Assembly (NCBI GenBank): GCA_052171895.1
Contig: JBQMRN010000001.1
Span: 558,001-622,000, forward strand
From: Arsenophonus sp052171895
Lineage (GTDB): Bacteria > Pseudomonadota > Gammaproteobacteria > Enterobacterales > Enterobacteriaceae
Direction: 5' to 3'
DNA: 64,000 bases
Part shown: positions 21,260 through 30,441 of the stretch, one piece after another
Layout: each line of letters starts with the position of its first letter
Position numbering within the stretch: the stretch's first letter is position 1
The notes under the pieces: generated by a model
Databases searched by the model: none
Told to the model about the DNA's origin: nothing
What the model saw: only the letters and a program-made list of their open reading frames with translations
Program-made: the position numbers and the translations under genes

Positions 21260-21820
21260 CAAAAATCTACCACTTACTCGTGCCGAAGCCGGTGATGTTG
21301 CTAATGCTATTTTAGACGGTACTGATGCGGTTATGTTATCTAGCAAAAGCGAAAATATTCTATCAAATCGCTACAATTACGGTTATTATTTGTGATTATA
21401 CCGATCGGGTTATGCCAAACTGCATTGATGATGATAGTATAAAATAAACTAAAATTACGCATTACTGAAGCAGTAATTGCCGCCATAGTATGGTTAAAAT
21501 GCCAGAAAGTTAAACTCTCAATTGATTATTTGAGGTGACTTATGGTGATAAATCAATAAAATCAGTACGCAAATATTTTCAAACAGCACCGATCCTTGTT
21601 TTAACCACTAATAAAGAAACTTCCCGTTAATTATTATTAGTTAAAGGCGTTATTCTACAATTAGTCAAAAATTTTTTTATTCATGATTTCTTATCGTGTT
21701 GGTAACCAATTACGCTTAGGAAATAATATAGCCAAAAAGGTCATGTTGTTGTTATGATTTCAGGCGCATTGCATTAGTGCAAACCGGTACAACAAATACC
21801 TCATCTCTCCGTATCTTATA
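21260..21820 (+). pseudogene. pykF: pykF relic (pyruvate kinase I, C-terminal ~40%)
   Basis: Right after the IS1595 end the + strand reads LKNLPLTRAEAGDVANAI then LDGTDAVMLS, the pyruvate kinase segment that contributes to the active site, followed with frame shifts by KLRITEAV, TYGDKSIKSVRKYF, APILVLTTNKETSR, LLLVKGVI and the C-terminal ISGAL..QTGTTNTSS. The 5' 60% is gone. Position immediately upstream of lpp is the enteric order pykF-lpp. Glycolysis would then depend on another pyruvate kinase (pykA) or on PTS-coupled PEP use; that cannot be seen here. Confidence 0.92.
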
Positions 21821-22310
21821 ATTCTGTTAGTAAAAATAAATTTCTCTGAATAAAATAGCAGAAAATTTATTTTTACTTTTTTTTTAATAAAAATTAAAGC
21901 ATTAATATTTAATATTGGTAATTTATAAGCAAAAAGCACATTAATTATTTTTGCTAATGAGCATTTATTTAATAGGTATTTTAAAATTAATATTCCAGCC
22001 AAAAAGATCATAATTGGCATATTATTTAAAAAGTAACTATTATCTTATTAATTTTATTTTAAATTTGGCCTCAAAATAATTGATAAAATAACGTAACGAG
22101 ATAATTAAAAATTGCCGACCACTCAACAAAACGAACAAAAAATAAACAAATTTATTTTCTTTTTTTTAATTTTATTAAAATATCAGACTTTAAGTAAAAA
22201 TTATTCTAATTAAGTAGTAGGATAAGAATAAGTAAGTATTATTCCTGAATTTGAAAAAGATCTAATAATTCAAAGTTAGAGAGAGAAATTTATTCTCTGT
22301 TTTGCCAGGA
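21821..22310. other. AT-rich spacer upstream of the lpp promoter
   Basis: About 490 bp, strongly AT-rich, without a gene remnant I can identify. A and T runs (for example 21870-21895 and 22150-22190) resemble the A-tract-rich DNA that precedes lpp in enterics and may act as UP-element-like sequence; that is inference. Confidence 0.4.
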
Positions 22311-22365
22311 ATATGCAATACTTACCTTGCTAGTTGGAGATTAATTAAATATAGAGGGTAATATA
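22311..22365 (+). promoter_or_regulatory. lpp promoter -10 and leader
   Basis: The stretch AATACT (22317-22322) followed by GTTGGAGATTAATTAAATAT and GAGGGTAATAT before the ATG closely parallels the E. coli lpp -10, transcript leader and ribosome site (TGGAGATTAACTC, GAGGGTATTA). Conservation of leader sequence in such an eroded genome suggests strong selection for high lpp expression. The -35 is not clear. Confidence 0.7.
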
Positions 22366-22602
22366 ATGAAGCGTACTAAAGTTGTACTGGGTTCTATTTT
22401 TTTTGCTTCTGCTTTGTTAGCAGGCTGTTCAAACAGTAGCCAAATTAATAAACTGTCCTCAGATGTACAAACGTTAAACGATAAAGTCGATCAACTATCC
22501 AATGACGTTCAGTCATTAGGTATTAATGTTCAGACTGCTAAAGATGAAGCTTCTCGTGCTAATCAACGTTTGGATAATCAAGTTCGTGTATATAAAAAGT
22601 AA
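22366..22602 (+). CDS. lpp: Major outer membrane (Braun) lipoprotein Lpp
   Basis: 78 residues, as in E. coli. The signal peptide ends in the lipobox LLAGC (Cys at residue 21), giving a 58-residue mature lipoprotein. The body is a heptad-repeat coiled coil (INKLSSDVQTLNDKV, LSNDVQSLGINV) that forms the trimer. The C-terminus VRVYKK ends in the lysine that is linked to meso-diaminopimelate of peptidoglycan, tying the outer membrane to the wall. The neighbouring L,D-transpeptidase (22783-23700) belongs to the enzyme family that forms this link. A clean terminator follows. Confidence 0.97.
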   Translation: MKRTKVVLGSIFFASALLAGCSNSSQINKLSSDVQTLNDKVDQLSNDVQSLGINVQTAKDEASRANQRLDNQVRVYKK

Positions 22603-22639
22603 TCCAATTTATATTTAGCGGATGACTCGATATACTAAT

Positions 22640-22667
22640 AAGGCACCAAACTGGTGCCTTACCTTAT
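22640..22667 (+). terminator. lpp rho-independent terminator
   Basis: Perfect 9-bp stem AAGGCACCA..TGGTGCCTT (22640-22660) about 37 bases after the lpp stop, followed by ACCTTATTATTT. It resembles the strong lpp terminator of enterics and also faces the convergent ldt gene. Confidence 0.85.
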
Positions 22668-22782
22668 TATTTAATACATACAACTAGTTTTTAGTTTTAC
22701 TATTATATTAATAATAATAAATATACTATATTAGTATATAATATACTATATCTACTTATAATTCATTGCATCTAATATTAAT

Positions 22783-23700
22783 CTAGGTCTTATTTATTTT
22801 TAGCGGTATTCCTGAGCGACGTGATACGGCTTGAGCAACTAATTTCTGACCAATACCAGCTTGTTGCAAAAATGCCTTAAACTCATTGCTATATACTAAT
22901 GGGATTGTTTGCGAATCTTCAGACTCCCTTTTAGATAAGGGTTGGTGAACTTCGATGTAATAGCTCCCATCTGGCTCTTTAGAGTACTTAATAGGTTCAT
23001 TAATTACCTGTACGCGAGTTCCTACCTGTATAGAATAAAATAATGCTGCTATATCCTTAGATCTTAAACGAATACATCCTGAACTCACACGTAATCCAAT
23101 ACCAAAATTTGCATTAGTACCATGGATAAAATATTGTCCTTTACCATAAGATAAGCGCAAGGCATAAAGACCCATAGGATTATCAGGCCCAGGTGGAAAT
23201 ATTGTCGGTAAAATAACGCCATCAGCAGCATAACGTTTACGAATACTTGGTGTGGGTATCCAGCTTGGATTTTTAATTAATTGACTAATTGTTGTCACCA
23301 TTTTAGGAGTATTGGCACCTAATTGGCCGATACCAATAGGGTAAACAATGACTTTATTGCTTCCTTTCGGAAAATAATATAGTCGCAATTCGGCTAAATT
23401 AATAATGATCCCATCACGATTAGTTGCAGGTAATAACATTTGGGATGGAATAATCAATGTTTTACCAGCTTTAGGTAAATAAGGGTCAGTACCTGGATTA
23501 GCTTCCAACATGCTAAGCAAACCTATCTGAAATTCACTTGCAATAGCTTCCAGTGGACGCCCATCATTAGCTACTAAATAATGAGTATTTTCTCCAATTA
23601 GGCGTGCTCTAGTAGATGGTAAGGAGTATTCAGCAGCACTGATATTGAAAGTCAGCCAGCTTAAAAACAACAAGCCGATAAAAAATAGAATTCTCTTCAT
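22783..23700 (-). CDS. L,D-transpeptidase (LysM + YkuD), YnhG/LdtE position
   Basis: About 305 residues from the ATG at 23700, chosen because AAGAGGA lies 8 bases upstream and it opens a signal peptide (MKRILFFIGLLFLSW...ISAAE); a longer frame to 23751 is unlikely. After cleavage comes a LysM segment (THYLVANDGRPLEAI...LIIP), then a YkuD catalytic domain with GIGQLGANTP and the active-site block HGTN..SSGCIRLR, whose Cys attacks meso-diaminopimelate. Family members make 3-3 crosslinks or attach Lpp to peptidoglycan. Position between lpp and sufE is that of ynhG/ldtE in E. coli; sequence alone does not separate LdtE from the Lpp-attaching paralogues. Confidence 0.9.
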   Translation of the reverse strand: MKRILFFIGLLFLSWLTFNISAAEYSLPSTRARLIGENTHYLVANDGRPLEAIASEFQIGLLSMLEANPGTDPYLPKAGKTLIIPSQMLLPATNRDGIIINLAELRLYYFPKGSNKVIVYPIGIGQLGANTPKMVTTISQLIKNPSWIPTPSIRKRYAADGVILPTIFPPGPDNPMGLYALRLSYGKGQYFIHGTNANFGIGLRVSSGCIRLRSKDIAALFYSIQVGTRVQVINEPIKYSKEPDGSYYIEVHQPLSKRESEDSQTIPLVYSNEFKAFLQQAGIGQKLVAQAVSRRSGIPLKINKT

Positions 23701-23771
23701 ATTTTTTCCTCTTAAGGAACGTATAAAGTTTATCAGATGAATAAGGGTCACTTTAATAATATCACTAGTTA

Positions 23772-26615
23772 ACTCTTTGGTCCCAGATCATTATATAGAC
23801 CATCATCGTACAGTCAGTTCTATTCATGGCAAAATGGCTACTAAGAGATATAGTTAAGCATTATGGCATAGGCATACTCCGAACTTACCGTTGCTAAAGG
23901 GTAAAAACAAGATGATCTTGATGATCACAGGTATATTCTCTATCGTTTCCTGACGCTGTTCTCGCTAGCTCAGGAAGCCCTAGTTGTTTTTCTGCAATCC
24001 TCTATAGGATCTGCTGGCACTAGTACACGAATTCCTGAATACGGCTTTTTGTATCTTGATCTGGCCTCGATATCTCTTTAGATAGGGCAGGAAGTGGGGA
24101 ATTTGCCTGAAATGAGTGGGGGTACTTAGAACAGGAAGCAATGAAACTGAAGCATAAAGCGTTTAAAAGGTATGAGCCTGGTTATTTTTACGTAGATGTA
24201 AAATATCTTCTGCAAATGCTAAACGAAACTTTACGACCTTATATTTTTGTAGGTATAGATCGAGCCACTTGATGGGTTTTTTATCTGTCTTTACAACGTA
24301 GAACACCTATGATGTGAGCGATGCAGCTACTCTTAACTCTTAAGATGGTTCAAAATAAATCTCTTAGAAAGCGTAAATCAAAATCATGAAGACAACTCGT
24401 AACTTCACATGTTAAACTGCCTGTTTATTCGAAGCGCTTTAAGATCTCCGTCCTGAAATTGATGATAAAAGACCGACTGAATTTTTTCATTACACCACAA
24501 AAGAGGGCAGACAGTAATGCGTCTCCGAGTTGGTCCTTAATTTTTTTTGATACGCAAGTATCATCCGTCTCTAGTCACGATTATCCGGAGGTTTGAGCAA
24601 AAACGCCCCAGGTTAAACCGATGAGGCTGGATTCAACTGTATTGAGGAGGCAATGACTAAAAGTATACTTGCCGATGAATTCATCACCTATAGAAAACTA
24701 GGTATAATCCCCGTATCCCTTTGGAAGGTTGGGAGACCTGGGGCGCCCTCCCTTTGCACAAACATAAAGATAAGTGTCTCGATAGACCTGATGAATGCGG
24801 ACAAGATGATGCTTTATATTCCTCTGCAATATATACCCATATGGTATATTTGTTAAGATGTATATGCCAGCCCAGCATGTTATACTGCTGTGCCTCTCCT
24901 GAGGTTCTCAGCACCGTTTTTTCTAAAAAAGCTCTAAGTTCAAAAAGCCTGCAGTTCATGCGGTTTCAAACCTACCGAGCAGCGGTTAGCACAGTAGATT
25001 CATATTTTATCAGACTGCGAGTGGCAAACATTAGTTTCACTATGCTCCACTATCTTCTTTTAGTTCTTTTCAAGAATAACTAGTTGCTACTCAACCTTCT
25101 ATTTTCGCCGCTACCCGCGGCGCTATGCTGCACAGTTGGCACGCAAACAGGGTATTGAAATTGATACTTCTGTTCCCCTATTTGCATACTTATAGTTGAT
25201 AACTCAATTAATATTTGCCTGTTCATCTCTCCATCAGCTATCCTTGTCTGGATATTAAAGATGCTGTATGGGGTGAGCTGTTCTTCAAAAAAAAAGAGCG
25301 CTCGAAAAAATTTATGTAGGCACGGGGGCACAGAGGGCACGGGGTTCATTCGGCTGTTGCATCACAGCTATGACCTGATAAATTCCAGCGTATGTCTCTT
25401 TTTCTGATCTTGGGCATAATCTGCACCAGGAAGCAGTGGTAGCGTTACCTGAAGGTACAGTACGGATGTTACTGGAAAGTTCACTTTGCTAAAAAGATGA
25501 AAATGGCGTGGCATAGCGTGAAATACCTCAGAGGCGTTACACACTTTAAACCCACTACTAGAGTGTATTCCGCGTCAAAACTACAGCATTACCAATGGGA
25601 GAAGTGTGAAATGGTTGTACATCATTACTATGATTGCCAGATTAAGCAGTACTGGGGCAGCAGATCCTGATGTAGAAAGAGATGATCGAGTGCTATATTG
25701 GTCTTATTTTGGCTAAGTATTTTAAAATGGTGCGTTATTATGGCTTCTTGTCGAATCATAAATAAGGACACTATTACCGAAGGTGTATAAATTGCTGTTG
25801 TGGAGATGACAGCTCGCAAAAAACTAGAAAAACCGGAGTTCTCCGTTCTGATGAACGGGGATTCTTGCGCACAGATCCATACAAATGCATTCTGTGTGGC
25901 GATATGGGGGCTATTTTTATTGATGCTCATCTTTGCAAATAGGCAACAGAATTGTTATCAGAAAAAATGTATAAAATGGGGAAATGAGGCTTATTAAGCT
26001 AACGCTAGGGTTAATAAGCTCTAAAATTAATGCATTAGCTTTAAAGAAAATACAGACTTCGATAAAATTTTAACTTAAAATAGAGTCACCAATAAACCGA
26101 TTCTATCTTCTTTTAGCAAAAAAGAAGGGCTTTTTGTCTTTAGTTAAAGAGCAATTCAACTTTCTAAACAGCAATGGCACAAGACTGCGGGCTAATGCTC
26201 GATGATTTTTATACGATTTTAACAAACATGTTTAATGGTATTTATTGGATATTTACAACAGACAATGGCATAGAATTTACAGATCGCCTTTTTGGTCTGC
26301 GAAAAGGCTCAGCTATCAAAAACATGAATTCAAGAGTTTGTGTAGATGGGTTGGTATAGAACTACCACTTTTAGCTTGCTCATGCTATCCTCAAATGAAT
26401 GGTATGGTCGATAGATTTAATGGGCCAATAGAACTGTAAAGCCATCATTTCAATTCTAGTGAAGAGCTTGAAATTACTCTGCATCGATATGTTTTGCTGT
26501 ATAATCAGGAATTATCCCAATCAGTATTGATAGTAAAAACTCCATTGCAGTCTTATAAAAAAAATTGGTTCAAAGTTAAACCTGAATTATTTAAGAAAAT
26601 ATACTATCTATCACT
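23772..26615 (+). mobile_element. IS481-family copy, split by an IS91-type element
   Basis: Two collinear + strand parts of one IS481 copy. 23772-24345 begins at the conserved terminus (AGATCATTATATAGACC) and reads TRIPEYGFLYLDLA and LRPYIFVGIDRAT. 26170-26615 reads TDNGIEFTDRLFGLRKGS, then HEFKSLCRWVGIE, PQMNGMVDRFNG (the catalytic Glu region) and LHRYVLLYNQELSQS. The intervening 24346-26168 is an IS91-type element. Stops and frameshifts throughout; the ends sit between the ldt gene and sufE. Confidence 0.8.
24346..26168 (+). mobile_element. IS91-family element, degenerate copy 3
   Basis: Collinear with 7544-9510 in the opposite orientation. The + strand carries the unrecognised upstream frame (KLMIKDRLNFFITPQKRA, SILADEFITYRKLG), then a zinc-ribbon region KACSSCGFKPTEQRLAQ, KQGIEIDT (HUH-type core) and near the end FKMVRYYGFLSN, VEMTARKKLEKPEFSVLMNG and CILCGDMGAIF, the C-terminal motifs of IS91-type transposases. 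Broken by stops. The last ~70 bases (26095-26168) match 7545-7620 and probably include the element's terminus. Confidence 0.75.
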
Positions 26616-26627
26616 GTATAGTGATAG
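26608..26627 (-). terminator. Possible suf operon terminator hairpin
   Basis: Perfect 7-bp arms CTATCAC/GTGATAG with a 6-base loop, 20 bases beyond the sufE stop on the - strand. No long T-run follows, so termination efficiency is uncertain; it could also belong to the IS481 end. Confidence 0.35.
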
Positions 26628-26647
26628 TTAACTAAATGTTTCAATTT

Positions 26648-27070
26648 TTAATTGACTAATTTTTTAGCTTGCTGCTGGATTGTTCTGATCATAGCATGCA
26701 ATCCCTGGTTTCTTGATGGCGTCAAATGCTGCTCTAATGATAATTTTTGAAAAAATGCTTTACTATCTGTAGTTAAAATTTGTTGTCCAGTTTTATTTTG
26801 GAAAATAATTATTACTAATGCAATCAAACCCTTAACTATAGCTGCATCGCTATCACCAGCAAACTGGATCCTGCCGCCATTATTCGGCTCCATAATAATC
26901 CAAACTTGGCTTTGACAACCTGAGATCTGGTTTTTTAGTTGTTTTTGCTTATTGCTAAGGGGTAATAATTTTTCTCCTAATTCAATTAAATAAAGATATC
27001 GCTCTTCCCAGTTTTTACAACGTGAAAAATTATGTAACAATTTGTTTTCATCAGGCAAGGCTGACATCAT
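26648..27070 (-). CDS. sufE: Cysteine desulfuration protein SufE
   Basis: Up to 140 residues (138 in E. coli). SufE accepts persulfide sulfur from SufS on its active-site cysteine, seen here in SGCQSQVWI near residue 50, and passes it to SufB. Further family motifs are GDSDAAIVKGLIA and LTPSRNQGLHAMI. Two adjacent ATGs at the start (27070 and 27067) both suit the AAGGA box; the second would give 139 residues. Last gene of the suf operon, 28 bases after sufS. Confidence 0.96.
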   Translation of the reverse strand: MMSALPDENKLLHNFSRCKNWEERYLYLIELGEKLLPLSNKQKQLKNQISGCQSQVWIIMEPNNGGRIQFAGDSDAAIVKGLIALVIIIFQNKTGQQILTTDSKAFFQKLSLEQHLTPSRNQGLHAMIRTIQQQAKKLVN

Positions 27071-27098
27071 TCTATCCTTATATGTACTTTAAAACAGA

Positions 27099-28355
27099 TT
27101 AAGCAAGTAATTTTTCAATATGTTGTAGTTTTTCAACCAAAATATCAATCTCTTCTTTAGTAGAATAAACTGCCAGAGAAGCTCGGCACATGGCTGGTAC
27201 TTGATAAAAATCCATTAATGGCAACGCACATTGGTGGCCTGTCCGTATTGCAATAGCATAATTATCTAAAAAACTACCAACGTCATAAGCATGATGATCG
27301 CCTAAATTAAAGGCAATAACCCCCTGGCGATCATCTGAGCCATAAAGACGCAAAGAATTTACCGTACTTAAACGCTGATTAGCATACTTTATTAATGCGG
27401 TTTCATGGGCAGATATTTGTTGATAACCAATATTATTAACATACCGTAACGCCTCACTTAAACCAATAATGCCAACAATATTTGGTGTACCTGCTTCAAA
27501 TCGCCATGGCACTTTTTCGTAAGTGATATTTATTATTGATGGTTTACCTAACGTCATACTCACTTTATCAATCATGGCTCCACCACCTTGCCACGGAGGT
27601 AAAGCATTTAATAATGCTTTTTTGCCATATAAAACACCAATACCAGTGGGGCCATACAGTTTGTGGCCGGAAAAAACATAAAAATCACAATCAAGATCTT
27701 GGACATCAATCATTTGATGAATAATACTTTGCGCACCATCCACCAAAATATGCAATTGCGCTGCTTTTTTTTCTGCACATTGTCGCGCATAGGCAATAAT
27801 CTGTTTTACTGGATTAACGGTTCCCAAAACATTTGACATATGGGTAAAAGAGAGTAATCGAGTCCGTCTATCGATTAGCTTGTCTAATCGTTCAAAAATT
27901 AAATTTCCAGTATCATCAATAGGTAATATACGAATATCAAAAGCAATCTGGCCTGCAAGCAGATGCCAAGGAACAATATTAGCGTGATGTTCCATTTGGC
28001 TAATGATAATGTTATCACCAGATTTGATAAAACCATGCCCATAACTATTAGCAATTAAATTTATGCCTTCTGTTGTTCCTTTAACAAAAATAATTTCTTC
28101 AGCATCAGAAACATGAATAAAATCAGCTACTTGCTGACGAATATTTTCTACCATCACCGTTGCTTCACTACTTAAGCGATGGATTCCTCGGTGTACCGAA
28201 GCATAGTGCTGACAAAGAAATTTTCTTTCTTTTTCTATCACTTGTAGTGGTTTTTGTGCACTGGCAGCACTATCCAAATAAATCAACGGTTGATCATTGA
28301 TTTTTTTTGCCAGCATAGGAAAATCCTTGCGAATGGATGCCACTGAAAATGTCAT
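27099..28355 (-). CDS. sufS: Cysteine desulfurase SufS
   Basis: 418 residues. PLP-dependent enzyme that removes sulfur from cysteine and carries it as a persulfide. The PLP lysine is in FSGHKLYGPTGIG (around residue 226) and the catalytic cysteine in RTGHQCALPLM (around residue 364). DSAASAQKP near residue 28 and a His stacking motif in EHHANIVPWH are also present. It starts one base after sufD ends, with AGGGA upstream, so translation is coupled. Intact. Confidence 0.97.
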   Translation of the reverse strand: MTFSVASIRKDFPMLAKKINDQPLIYLDSAASAQKPLQVIEKERKFLCQHYASVHRGIHRLSSEATVMVENIRQQVADFIHVSDAEEIIFVKGTTEGINLIANSYGHGFIKSGDNIIISQMEHHANIVPWHLLAGQIAFDIRILPIDDTGNLIFERLDKLIDRRTRLLSFTHMSNVLGTVNPVKQIIAYARQCAEKKAAQLHILVDGAQSIIHQMIDVQDLDCDFYVFSGHKLYGPTGIGVLYGKKALLNALPPWQGGGAMIDKVSMTLGKPSIINITYEKVPWRFEAGTPNIVGIIGLSEALRYVNNIGYQQISAHETALIKYANQRLSTVNSLRLYGSDDRQGVIAFNLGDHHAYDVGSFLDNYAIAIRTGHQCALPLMDFYQVPAMCRASLAVYSTKEEIDILVEKLQHIEKLLA

Positions 28356-28356
28356 A

Positions 28357-29676
28357 TTAAATCCCTACCAAGCGCTGCTGAATAATTTTCATTACTTTAT
28401 TACTTATAGCTTTACTATCAATAGCTTTGATGACTTCAGCTGAAAAGGTAATCATAATTATATGCTTTGCATCATTAAGATGAATACCTCGTGAACGTAA
28501 ATAAAACAACTGTTCATCATCAATGCAGCCTACTGTCGCGCCATGATTACATTTAACATCATCAGCATAAATTTCTAACTGTGGTTTGGTGTTAATTTCA
28601 GCTTGTTTAGCTAATAACAAATTGTTATTTATCATTTGGCTATCAGTTTTAAGTGCTGCTGCCGCAACTTTAATAATACCATGAAAAATAGCTTTACTTT
28701 CATCCAATGCGATTATTTTATGTAACTGGCGACTTTCACAACATGGTTGATTATGTTCAAGATAAGTTCTGGTATCGACAATTTCTCTGTTTTTTGGCAA
28801 CAATAAGGTATTGATTGCTAATTTGCTACCTGCTCCATTTAACTTCACGCTGGTATGATGACGAAGTAATGCTGAACCGATAAAAATACTGCTACTGTTT
28901 ATTTGACAATCTCGCCCTGATAAGATGTCATTATGAGCAAAATGGTTACTTTGGTTGTTTTCACTGGTAAGTTTGATATGACTAAAATGACTATTGTCAC
29001 CAATATTAGCAGTCAATCGACTGCCGGTTAGATGCGGCTTATCATCAACAGAAACAAAATGTTCAATAACTTGCGATTTGCAATTAGCACCAATCTCTAA
29101 ATGATAGCGATAATGACTGGTATTAATATAATCGCGATTATTTGAGCCAGAGGTAATATTTAATATATAAAGCGGTTTTTCTACTTGTTGATTAGCGCCT
29201 AATTTAATCAATAGGGGTTGAGCGGCTAGACTCTCAGTTAAATACAGGAATATTTCATCGTTCAGGATAGGCGCTGGAAGCTGTGCCAGTGTATCCATCA
29301 TTTGAATTTGATAAAGGCCAAAGTTATTGCTACTTAGCGTAGGAATAAGATATCCATCAAACAAAACAATCTGCCAAGCATCAAGGGAGATAGCTAGCTC
29401 TTTTAATTGCTCAGCAGTAATTGAGTTAACTTTATCAATATTTAATTGGTATTGAGCGTTAAGTACTTTTTCCAACGGCGTATAATTCCACTCTTCATGA
29501 CAAAATATCGGAAAGCCTATTTTTTCTGCCTGCTGCCAATAGGCCTGAGCTTGTTTTTCTTTTGCTCTTTTGCTGGCATAAAAGAGTGTTCCAAAAGCTT
29601 TTAACGCCTGTTGATTTAACTTTGTGACTTGATGTTTTTTTTCTGCTCTTTCACTATTGATCAATAAGCCAGCCAT
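28357..29676 (-). CDS. sufD: Fe-S scaffold subunit SufD
   Basis: 439 residues against 423 in E. coli. Right-handed beta-helix partner of SufB in the SufBC2D scaffold that assembles Fe-S clusters in the cytoplasm. The conserved C-terminal core is clear: TRTYLEHNQP, SRQLHK, QMINNNLLL, KPQLEIYADDVKCNHGAT (including the His used at the SufB-SufD interface), and LFYLRSRGI. Starts 23 bases inside sufC, with AGAGGT upstream. The middle of the protein is rather divergent, with Asn-rich stretches typical of AT bias. Confidence 0.96.
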   Translation of the reverse strand: MAGLLINSERAEKKHQVTKLNQQALKAFGTLFYASKRAKEKQAQAYWQQAEKIGFPIFCHEEWNYTPLEKVLNAQYQLNIDKVNSITAEQLKELAISLDAWQIVLFDGYLIPTLSSNNFGLYQIQMMDTLAQLPAPILNDEIFLYLTESLAAQPLLIKLGANQQVEKPLYILNITSGSNNRDYINTSHYRYHLEIGANCKSQVIEHFVSVDDKPHLTGSRLTANIGDNSHFSHIKLTSENNQSNHFAHNDILSGRDCQINSSSIFIGSALLRHHTSVKLNGAGSKLAINTLLLPKNREIVDTRTYLEHNQPCCESRQLHKIIALDESKAIFHGIIKVAAAALKTDSQMINNNLLLAKQAEINTKPQLEIYADDVKCNHGATVGCIDDEQLFYLRSRGIHLNDAKHIIMITFSAEVIKAIDSKAISNKVMKIIQQRLVGI

Positions 29677-30397
29677 AGCCTTGTACCTCTAGTTTTTTGG
29701 CTAATGTGAAATCACCAGATTGAATAATTTTTCCTTGATGAAGAACATGAACAAAATCAGGCTGTACATAATCTAAAATACGCTGATAGTGAGTGACGAT
29801 GATAAAAGCCCTTTTAGCGGTACGTAGTGAGTTCACGCCATTAGCTACTATTTTCAAGGCATCAATATCAAGACCTGAGTCAGTTTCATCTAAAATACAT
29901 AATTCAGGATCTAACGCCGCCATCTGTAAAATATCATTGCGTTTTTTTTCTCCACCAGAAAAACCGACATTTACTGATCGACTAAGTAAATCTTTTTGCA
30001 TATCAAGCAGTTCAATTTTATTTTCAATAAAATCCTGAAAATCAAATCTATCTAACGGTGACTGCTTACGATACTCTCTAACGGCATTAACGGAAGTTTG
30101 TAAGAAAAATTGATTACTTACACCAGGAATTTCCACTGGATACTGAAAGGCTAAAAATATACCTTCACCTGCACGTTCTTCTGGCGATAATTCAAGCAAA
30201 TTTTTATTTTTAAATAGAATTTCACCATGTTTTATTTGATATTCTTCACGTCCAGCCAGTGTTGCTGATAAGGTACTCTTGCCTGATCCATTAGGCCCCA
30301 TGATTGCATGAACTTCACCAGCTTTTACTGCTAGGTTTAATTCGTTAAGAATTTGATTACCTTCAATACTGACATTTAAATTTTTAACACTTAACAT
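29654..30397 (-). CDS. sufC: Fe-S assembly ATPase SufC
   Basis: 247 residues from the ATG at 30397 (MLSVKNLNVSIEG), which matches the E. coli start and length; an upstream in-frame ATG at 30442 would add 15 residues overlapping the end of sufB and is less likely. ABC-type ATPase with Walker A GPNGSGKST, signature SGGEKKRNDI, Walker B CILDETDSGLD and switch His in VTHYQRIL. It drives conformational change in SufBC2D. Lies between sufB and sufD in the operon. Confidence 0.97.
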   Translation of the reverse strand: MLSVKNLNVSIEGNQILNELNLAVKAGEVHAIMGPNGSGKSTLSATLAGREEYQIKHGEILFKNKNLLELSPEERAGEGIFLAFQYPVEIPGVSNQFFLQTSVNAVREYRKQSPLDRFDFQDFIENKIELLDMQKDLLSRSVNVGFSGGEKKRNDILQMAALDPELCILDETDSGLDIDALKIVANGVNSLRTAKRAFIIVTHYQRILDYVQPDFVHVLHQGKIIQSGDFTLAKKLEVQGYGWLIDQ

Positions 30398-30441
30398 TTC
30401 ATTGGCCTTTGAATAACTGAGTATTATTTTAATAGAAACCA

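Noticed and set aside
24721..25083. 120-codon frame
   Set aside because: Lies across the unrecognised frame and the zinc-ribbon part of the IS91-type transposase in a wrong frame; no consistent match in the copy at 8500-9000.
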